Shown: one piece after another, positions 3,957-9,284 of the stretch
How the letters are laid out: each line of letters starts with the position of its first letter
Numbering within the stretch: position 1 is the stretch's first letter
Origin: Lachnoclostridium sp. UBA1781
Lineage (GTDB): Bacteria > Bacillota > Clostridia > Lachnospirales > Lachnospiraceae
Direction of reading: 5' to 3'
DNA: 9,284 nucleotides
Assembly (NCBI GenBank): GCA_002315495.1
Contig: DCGJ01000077.1
Span: forward strand, 1-9,284
Notes under the pieces: generated by a model
Database searches by the model: none
What the model was told of the DNA's origin: nothing
What the model saw: the letters and a program-made list of their open reading frames with translations, nothing else
Made by a program: the position numbers and the translations under genes

Positions 3957-6900
3957 CTACTCGGTCCGAAGAGCCACAACCGGGTCCTTCTTTGCTGCAC
4001 TTCGTGACGGAATAATTCCGGCAATCAGTGTCAAGAACATGCTGATTAGAATCAGTACAATTGCAACCGTAATCGGAAGTCGTGCAGACAAGCTCTGAAT
4101 ACCGGTTAGCTTATGAAGTATCAGATTAATCGGAATGCACATCAAATAGGTAATCATAACCCCGATGAAACCGGAGGTGAAACCGATAATTACCGTCTCC
4201 GCGTTAAACATACTGGATACGTTACGCTTCGATGCACCAATCGCACGAAGAATACCGATTTCCTTCGTACGCTCCTGAACGGAAATCAAGGTAATGACAC
4301 CAATCATGATGGACGATACAATCAGGGAGACCGCAACAAATGCAATCAATACGTACGTAATTGCGTTGATAATCGTCGTTACGGAGGACATCAGAAGTCC
4401 GACCATATCCGTATACGTTATCTGATCAATATCCGACTTTCCCTCATTATATTCCGCAATAACCTCTTCGATGACGTCCTTATTTTCAAAGGAGGTTGCA
4501 TAAAGGTTAATTGAAGCCGGGCTGTCAATATCAACAACGCCAAGCTCTGCTATATTCTTATCATAGGTGGAGGTAGAGAACTCCGCAATGTTATCGTAAG
4601 CATTTGCCTTCGAATCATTGTCCATCTGACTAAGCAGCATATCCAGTGCGGCCAGAAGCTGTTCCTGCGTCATATTAACGAACTGAGCGCGCACCTGCTG
4701 TGCATACTGCTCTGTAAACTGCTTCTCCATACTTTCGCTTACCAGTGCCAGAATATCGTCATCACTCATGTTATCGAGGTATGCCGCAAGTGTCTCCTGG
4801 TCCATTCCGGTCTGCTCTGCCATCTGCGCCAAAATAGTTGCTTTCAGCTGATCCATCGTAGTTCCGGCTAACGTCTGCTCAATAAACTGAGCTACCATTT
4901 CCTCAGAAGGGATACTCATGATTTTCACATACACTTCTGCTTTGGATGCATCATCCAGTTCAGAGATGTATTTGTCAAATGCGGCAGCTTTTGTTGCGGC
5001 ATCCGTCTTATCGTCCGAACTCTTAAACGGAAGTCCGGTAAAGATATCCTTCGTCGTATCGGCAAGCTGTGCCTTTACGGCAGGAGATTCTTTCGCGTGC
5101 TCAATGACATAATGGAGCAAAGACTCTGTGTAGCCAATAGAGCTGTTCTGATTGGAAGATATCGAACTGTCCTCGCTTGGTTTTGCAATGCCGACCACGT
5201 GGAGAGTTAACCCGTTATCATAGAGGAATTTGAGACCGGTGTCCGTCTTTCGAAGGTCAGAATATGTTCCGGTCATCTCATCGTAGGTATAGCAGTCAGA
5301 GGAAAGAATGGTGCGGAATTCTGTGTTACAGATTTCTTCATAGGTCCATTTTCTTTCTTCGTATTCAATGGTACCACCCGTTACCGAAGCGTCCATGAGT
5401 GCTTCGATTTCCGCCTGCGTCTTAAGTCCGAGCGCATATAACGTCAGGTCGTCCACCTCATTATGTTCATCTACAAAAAGAATGACTTCATCATAACGAG
5501 CCGGCCAGCTGCCGTACACAAGATCATATTTTTTCTTCGTAACATCATTTACCTGAGCGCCGTTATCACCCGGAAGAAGCTGCTTCCAAAGTGCAACCGA
5601 CTCCTGATAAGAAGACATCATAGAACCCATTGCAGTGGAATTACTGAAGCTCATCAGTGCGGAAAAATCTGTTCCGGAGAATTTGGAAATCAAATCCATC
5701 ATCAGCTGCTGTGTATCCGCAATGATAATCTTCCCATCGGTTGGATTCTTCGAATATACATAAAAGTTCGTGTCATAGGTATACTGAATACCGGACAGTG
5801 CACTGCTCAACTTGCTGTTCGGGTCGCTTTTCTCAGACTCCAAAAATGCCTTAAAGGATTTCAGGTCGTTTTCCTTAGTTTCCAGATTATTCATGGCATT
5901 TAACATCTCGTAGACCATGTTCTTCTGGTAGATGGCATCATTTTCATGCTCCGAGATGCTGGTTGCCTTGCCCATAAAGGTTTCGAGCAAAGCCGTCATA
6001 TCCATTGAAGATGCCTCAATCGTAATCGGGTAGGAGGTCAGGGTCTCCTCCTGCACACTATTGACAAATGCGGTTGTACCGTTCGAAACCGCGTAAATGA
6101 GGGCAATGCCGATAATACCGATGGAGCCTGCAAAAGAGGTCAGCATCGTACGTCCCTTCTTGGTGAACAGGTTCTTAAGGGACAAGCCAAAGGAAGTGGC
6201 AAAGGACATAGAAGGCTTCTTCTTTGCCCTCTTCTTTCCGTTATTCGCCTGCAATTCTTCCTGCTTCTTCGCCTCGAATTGATCGTCTTCCTGCTTCCAT
6301 TCGTCGTCAGAAACCGGCATACTGTCACCTTTGATAACACCGTCGAGCATTTTCACGATACGAGTGGAATAGGTCTCCGCAAGTTCCGGATTGTGAGTAA
6401 CCATAATTACCAGGCGGTCCTTGGAAATCTCCTTCAGGATGTCCATAACCTGTACGGAGGTTTCGGTATCGAGTGCACCGGTCGGTTCGTCCGCAAGGAT
6501 GATATCCGGGTTGTTAACAATCGCACGGGCAATCGCAACTCGCTGGCACTGACCGCCGGACATTTCACTTGGGCGCTTTCTAAGCTGGTCGGAAAGCCCA
6601 ACCTTTTCAAGCGCCTGCTTTGCTCTTTCGCGACGCTCCTTCTTGGAAACGCCGGACAGAGTAAGGGCAAGCTCTACGTTCTGTAAAACCGTCTGATGCG
6701 GAATCAGATTGTAGCTCTGAAATACAAATCCAACCGAATAGTTACGATACGCATCCCAGTCGCGATCCTTATACTTTTTTGTCGAAGTACCGTTAATCAC
6801 CAAATCACCCTCGGTGTACTGGTCGAGTCCACCGATGATGTTAAGCATCGTCGTTTTACCGCAGCCGGAAGGTCCGAGAATGGACACGAATTCACTGCTG

Positions 6901-6986
6901 CGAAATCTAAGGTCAATTCCCTTTAGGGCGTGGACATTGTCCCCACCGGCCGGGTAAACCTTTGTGATCCCCTTTAATTCTAACAT
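3957..6986 (-). CDS. MacB/FtsX-type ABC transporter, fused ATPase and permease with very large extracytoplasmic domain
   Basis: A 1009-residue fusion of a LolD/MacB-type ATPase to an FtsX-like permease. The ATPase spans about 1-222: Walker A GPSGCGKT (38-45), Q-loop Q90, signature SGGQCQR (143-149, with Cys where Gln is common), Walker B ILADEP with D166 and E167, H-loop H198. A charged linker (224-262) leads to membrane helix 1 (about 284-306). Residues 307-868 are outside the membrane. Helices 2-4 follow at about 870-902, 930-956 and 971-993, with the FtsX motif ERTKEIGILRAIGASKRN (905-922) and the usual C-terminal PSRSAAKKDPVVALR. MacB proteins have four helices but a periplasmic domain of about 200 residues; this one has about 560, as in many Clostridia fusions. 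Start fixed by GGAGG (6993-6997). The mechanism is probably mechanotransmission or export from the membrane; the substrate is unknown. It is a stand-alone gene after the ABC-2 operon. Confidence 0.9.
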   Translation of the reverse strand: MLELKGITKVYPAGGDNVHALKGIDLRFRSSEFVSILGPSGCGKTTMLNIIGGLDQYTEGDLVINGTSTKKYKDRDWDAYRNYSVGFVFQSYNLIPHQTVLQNVELALTLSGVSKKERRERAKQALEKVGLSDQLRKRPSEMSGGQCQRVAIARAIVNNPDIILADEPTGALDTETSVQVMDILKEISKDRLVIMVTHNPELAETYSTRIVKMLDGVIKGDSMPVSDDEWKQEDDQFEAKKQEELQANNGKKRAKKKPSMSFATSFGLSLKNLFTKKGRTMLTSFAGSIGIIGIALIYAVSNGTTAFVNSVQEETLTSYPITIEASSMDMTALLETFMGKATSISEHENDAIYQKNMVYEMLNAMNNLETKENDLKSFKAFLESEKSDPNSKLSSALSGIQYTYDTNFYVYSKNPTDGKIIIADTQQLMMDLISKFSGTDFSALMSFSNSTAMGSMMSSYQESVALWKQLLPGDNGAQVNDVTKKKYDLVYGSWPARYDEVILFVDEHNEVDDLTLYALGLKTQAEIEALMDASVTGGTIEYEERKWTYEEICNTEFRTILSSDCYTYDEMTGTYSDLRKTDTGLKFLYDNGLTLHVVGIAKPSEDSSISSNQNSSIGYTESLLHYVIEHAKESPAVKAQLADTTKDIFTGLPFKSSDDKTDAATKAAAFDKYISELDDASKAEVYVKIMSIPSEEMVAQFIEQTLAGTTMDQLKATILAQMAEQTGMDQETLAAYLDNMSDDDILALVSESMEKQFTEQYAQQVRAQFVNMTQEQLLAALDMLLSQMDNDSKANAYDNIAEFSTSTYDKNIAELGVVDIDSPASINLYATSFENKDVIEEVIAEYNEGKSDIDQITYTDMVGLLMSSVTTIINAITYVLIAFVAVSLIVSSIMIGVITLISVQERTKEIGILRAIGASKRNVSSMFNAETVIIGFTSGFIGVMITYLMCIPINLILHKLTGIQSLSARLPITVAIVLILISMFLTLIAGIIPSRSAAKKDPVVALRTE

Positions 6987-7006
6987 ATTTAACCTCCATG
7001 TTTCTT

Positions 7007-7076
7007 ACAATAAGTAATCCACAATAACATTTTCTCCAGTGTGAGGTATTGTCGCATTTTCCAAAAGATTTTGCAA
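7007..7076 (-). promoter_or_regulatory. Candidate promoter with ACAATA repeats before the ABC fusion gene
   Basis: In the 95-base gap, the minus strand carries TTGCAA (7076-7071) and GACAAT (7053-7048) with 17-base spacing, each matching consensus at 4 of 6. Downstream of it, ACAATAA occurs twice on the + strand (7007-7013 and 7021-7027), and TATTGT (7047-7052) inverts it, giving ACAATAAC and GGTATTGT as arms overlapping the -10. This could be an operator. No terminator separates the gene from the upstream ABC-2 operon, so read-through is also possible. Confidence 0.35.
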
Positions 7077-7081
7077 CCGAT

Positions 7082-7867
7082 TTACAGCGAAATCTTCTTT
7101 TTCAGAAGCCATCCGGTACCAAAGAAATAACCACCGGAAATTGCCAGGTACAAGAGTTCAACCGGAAGCATCTTAATCATAACCGTACCGGTAATAGACT
7201 TCGCATTTTCCATAGCATCGGAAAGATTCAACTGGTTCATGAAGACAACTGCGATCGAACCAACCGCATAAGCCAAGACAACATAAATTACAACGCTGAT
7301 GATTCCCTTGTGCTTATTGTTTGCAAAGTAGGTATAGGTCAGAGAAATTGCAAAATAAGCCTGAACGATATACATGAAAAACTGAATTGCAACGTAAATA
7401 ATCATAATGACAATCGCACCGATAATATCGCTAAGGTCTGCAATCGTAACGTTCTTCAGAATCATCTTGAGGATCTCGATGGAGTCCTTCCAACCGAGTT
7501 TGGAAATGGCCGCCTGCCAGTTAATCAGAATCAACGCAACATCAACAGCCACCAAAAACAGTGCTACCAAAAATGTGGAGATAATCTTTGCGGCTACAAT
7601 ACCATAATAGGAAACCGGCGCCATAAAGGTCAGGTAACCTTCCTTGCGACGGAGGTCATTGTAGTAAGCAAATACGCCGTAAAGCAGGCAAAACAGGTAA
7701 CTTACACCGGCCAATATACCGAACAGCACCATCGCAACAACGGTGTAAGCATTGTAGTCTCCATACAAGCCATATAGGAACAGACTTTCCACCAGGGCGG
7801 AAATCAGTAAAAGAATTCCCAGGCTCTTCACATTCTTTCGAAGTTCGTATTTAATCATTTTTAACAT
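7082..7867 (-). CDS. ABC-2 type transporter permease, six membrane helices
   Basis: A 261-residue integral membrane protein, partner of the ATPase encoded just upstream. Hydrophobic segments lie at about 15-35, 42-68, 90-116, 145-180, 186-210 and 230-254. A short basic N-terminus (MLKMIKYELRKNVKSLG) is followed by a YNDLRRKEGYLTFMAPVSYY loop (69-88), which is typical of small ABC-2 permeases in Firmicutes, where this loop sits near the ATPase contact. The start at 7867 is chosen over ATG 7858 because GGAGGT (7877-7882) lies 9 bases before it. The gene overlaps the ATPase stop codon by 7 bases, so translation is probably coupled. A homodimer with two ATPases would make a full exporter. The substrate (peptide antibiotic, lipid or other) is not visible in the sequence. 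Confidence 0.85.
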   Translation of the reverse strand: MLKMIKYELRKNVKSLGILLLISALVESLFLYGLYGDYNAYTVVAMVLFGILAGVSYLFCLLYGVFAYYNDLRRKEGYLTFMAPVSYYGIVAAKIISTFLVALFLVAVDVALILINWQAAISKLGWKDSIEILKMILKNVTIADLSDIIGAIVIMIIYVAIQFFMYIVQAYFAISLTYTYFANNKHKGIISVVIYVVLAYAVGSIAVVFMNQLNLSDAMENAKSITGTVMIKMLPVELLYLAISGGYFFGTGWLLKKKISL

Positions 7868-8589
7868 GTCTGAGCCACCTCCGCATAGATTTCTCGATAC
7901 AGATCCACGGTGGATTTGCCACGCTCTTCTCTGATTTGATCCGCATTTCCCTGCAAAACAACCTCGCCGCTCTTAAGAAAGACAACATAATCAACCATGT
8001 CCTCCAGCTCGTCCACCAGGTGGCTGGACATTACCACAGCCGTCTCCGGGGAAATGTTCTCCTTGATCGTACGAATGATTAAGTCGCGGGCAATAATGTC
8101 AACACCGTTAAGCGGCTCATCCAGCATCAAAACCTTCGGAGTTCTTGCAAGATTCACTGCAATTTTGAGCTTTGCGAGCATACCGGTAGACATCTCTGCG
8201 GCTTTCTTCTTCGGATCCAGATTCATCTGCCCCAAAAGCCCGATATACTTTTCGTAATCAAAATCCTTGAAGAAATCCTTGTAATACTTTCCAATCTGAA
8301 CACCGGTCATATATTGATAAAAGTACGACTCCGTCGGCATATAGGCAATGTTCGCTTTGTCTCTCCAGGTAATCGGATGAAGCGGTCCATCCTCCACGCC
8401 AACATCCGTCAGGGAAATGCTCCCCTCCGTCGGCTCGATGAGCCCTGCAATCATCTTCATCAAGGTTGATTTACCGGACCCATTTGGCCCAAGCAACTCG
8501 TAAATCTTTCCGCCCTGCAGCGTCAGAGACACCTGATTCACAGCGGCAAAACTTCCATAGCGTTTCGTAACGCCTTCCACTTGAAGCAT
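7861..8589 (-). CDS. ABC-2 exporter ATP-binding protein, YtrB/BcrA-like
   Basis: A 242-residue cytoplasmic ATPase that powers the permease encoded downstream. Walker A is GPNGSGKS (34-41, K40). The signature is MSTGM (133-137) instead of LSGGQ, a form seen in the YtrB/YxlF/BcrA-like branch. Walker B is VLMLDEP with D157 and E158, and the switch histidine is H190 in SSHLVDE. At the Q-loop the expected Gln is replaced: the text reads IAYMPTESYF (81-90), with T86 and E87. The C-terminal extension is short, as in this branch. The start is supported by GGGAGGAAG, with GGAGG 7 bases from the ATG. In the YtrB group such pairs are often controlled by an adjacent GntR-type regulator; none is in this window. 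It overlaps the permease gene by 7 bases. Confidence 0.88.
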   Translation of the reverse strand: MLQVEGVTKRYGSFAAVNQVSLTLQGGKIYELLGPNGSGKSTLMKMIAGLIEPTEGSISLTDVGVEDGPLHPITWRDKANIAYMPTESYFYQYMTGVQIGKYYKDFFKDFDYEKYIGLLGQMNLDPKKKAAEMSTGMLAKLKIAVNLARTPKVLMLDEPLNGVDIIARDLIIRTIKENISPETAVVMSSHLVDELEDMVDYVVFLKSGEVVLQGNADQIREERGKSTVDLYREIYAEVAQTC

Positions 8590-8625
8590 ACTACTTCCTC
8601 CCTTTGCTTTTTTCTCACGGCGTTT

Positions 8626-8654
8626 AGTATACCATATCTTCCGTATCGGAACAA
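8626..8654 (-). promoter_or_regulatory. Promoter of the ABC-2 operon with an embedded palindrome
   Basis: On the minus strand, TTGTTC (8654-8649) and the extended -10 TGGTATACT (TATACT at 8631-8626) are 17 bases apart. A 13-base inverted repeat, TTCCG-TAT-CGGAA on the + strand (8639-8651), sits in the spacer and overlaps the -35. A repressor bound there would block RNA polymerase. The leader would be about 30 bases. Confidence 0.5.
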
Positions 8655-8664
8655 GACATGTCCC

Positions 8665-9183
8665 CTACTCAAAGGTCACCACTGTTCCCTGCTCTCTCGT
8701 AGCCTTCATATCAATCAGCCGCTGGTTCGACGAGCCGCGAAAACGAAGCGACAGATTCTTTAACCGGTCCACATAACGCCCGTCCACCAAAACATCCAGA
8801 AGTTCTAGCATCGGCTCTGTAGCCTCACAGTTACAGTAGCTGCCCGGCGTGGTCAGCTCCTCATACGTAAACCCGGAATATCCCCAGATATTCTTCTTCG
8901 GAAAATGCTCCCTGACCTTTCGTAGAAACGGTAACAGCGCCTTCTGATTTTCCGGCTCGAACGGTTCTCCTCCGAGAAGTGTTAAGCCCTTCACATAATC
9001 CGGTTTTAGCATTTCCAAAATCGACTGCTCAGTCTCCTCCGTAAACGGCTCCCCATAATGAAAATCCCACGTCTGCGGCTGGAAGCATTTTTCACAATGA
9101 TTCGTACATCCCGACACGAACAACGTGACGCGGATGCCCTCGCCATTGGCAATATCACAGTTTTTAATGGCTCCGTAGTGCAT
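8665..9183 (-). CDS. nrdG: Anaerobic ribonucleotide reductase activating protein NrdG
   Basis: A 172-residue radical-SAM activase. It uses a [4Fe-4S] cluster and S-adenosylmethionine to create the glycyl radical on NrdD, which then reduces ribonucleoside triphosphates without oxygen. The cluster motif CX3CX2C is at C26, C30 and C33 (VSGCTNHCEKC), and the SAM-binding GGEPF follows at about 71-75. The N-terminus MHYGAIKNCDIANGEG matches the usual NrdG opening. The frame is also open to a TTG at 9207, but I chose ATG 9183 because GGAGG (9189-9193) lies 5 bases before it and because of the family's normal start. Length is typical. It lies directly downstream of the end of nrdD, though a terminator-like hairpin sits between the two. 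The ABC operon downstream has its own promoter. Confidence 0.93.
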   Translation of the reverse strand: MHYGAIKNCDIANGEGIRVTLFVSGCTNHCEKCFQPQTWDFHYGEPFTEETEQSILEMLKPDYVKGLTLLGGEPFEPENQKALLPFLRKVREHFPKKNIWGYSGFTYEELTTPGSYCNCEATEPMLELLDVLVDGRYVDRLKNLSLRFRGSSNQRLIDMKATREQGTVVTFE

Positions 9184-9212
9184 ATGCCCCTCCAAATCTC
9201 TATCCAATATCG

Positions 9213-9239
9213 AAAAAGGAGCCGCGATAACGACTCCTT
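9213..9239 (-). terminator. Terminator-like hairpin between nrdD and nrdG
   Basis: On the minus strand AAGGAGTCG (9239-9231) pairs with CGGCTCCTT (9224-9216), nine pairs including one G-U, around TTATCG, with a run of T (9217-9213). It starts 6 bases after the nrdD stop and ends 29 bases before nrdG. It may dampen nrdG relative to nrdD by partial termination, or protect the 3' end of a processed nrdD message. Confidence 0.65.
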
Positions 9240-9245
9240 CCTTTC

Positions 9246-9284
9246 TTACAAGTGTAATACTCGCTCCTTAATTTCCTGGGTACG
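9246..9284 (-). CDS. nrdD: 3' end of anaerobic ribonucleoside-triphosphate reductase gene (partial)
   Basis: The minus strand is open from the window edge and reads RTQEIKERVLHL, then TAA (9246-9248). A charged helix followed by a short hydrophobic end fits the C-terminus of clostridial NrdD, and the gene directly downstream is its activase nrdG, its usual neighbour. The glycyl-radical region lies outside the window, so this call rests on position and 12 residues. Confidence 0.6.
   Translation of the reverse strand, partial: RTQEIKERVLHL

Noticed and set aside
7049..7777. 242-residue + strand open frame opposite the ABC-2 permease gene
   Set aside because: Very rich in Asn, His and Gln with no recognisable motif. 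It is the antisense reading of a hydrophobic protein gene.
9184..9207. TTG start adding 8 residues to NrdG
   Set aside because: No ribosome binding site precedes the TTG. ATG 9183 has GGAGG before it and matches the usual NrdG N-terminus.

Overview
The window looks like a stretch of chromosome from an anaerobic, low-to-moderate GC Gram-positive bacterium, most likely a gut-type Clostridia member close to Lachnospiraceae. The clues are an anaerobic ribonucleotide reductase pair (the last codons of nrdD, then nrdG), strong AGGAGG-type ribosome binding sites, a fused MacB/FtsX-type ABC protein with a very large extracytoplasmic part, a YtrB-like ABC-2 exporter, and a leaderless GH43 glycosidase. 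This placement comes from protein style, not from a search.

Layout. Positions 1-42 hold the last codons of an unidentified + strand gene, closed by a strong terminator. A second terminator, facing it, ends a minus-strand gene for a cytoplasmic GH43 glycosidase with a C-terminal CBM6-like domain (167-1600). Then come a short decayed reading frame (1694-1819), a visibly AT-richer hypothetical gene (1845-2435, minus) and a divergent NUDIX hydrolase gene (2700-3209, plus).

Positions 3255-3956 contain no gene that I can support, but they are crowded with degenerate tandem repeats. There are three phase-locked 42-bp units. There are four units spaced 94, 94 and 93 bp, each carrying GGCGGA-N19-TCCGCC at exactly the same internal spacing. 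There are three 21-bp units. An extra minus-strand terminator-like hairpin and a purine-rich broken reading frame lie among them. This intergenic repeat complex is the least ordinary part of the window.

From 3957 to the end everything is on the minus strand. In order of transcription these are the 3' end of nrdD, a terminator-like hairpin, nrdG, a two-gene ABC-2 exporter operon (ATPase and six-helix permease, overlapping by 7 bp) with its own promoter, and a 1009-residue ABC/permease fusion that ends at a strong terminator. NrdG activates NrdD to make deoxyribonucleotides without oxygen. The ABC genes are probably for export or envelope-stress functions, but their substrates cannot be read from sequence. 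Several start sites were set by ribosome binding sites: NUDIX at 2700, not 2676, and nrdG at 9183, not 9207.
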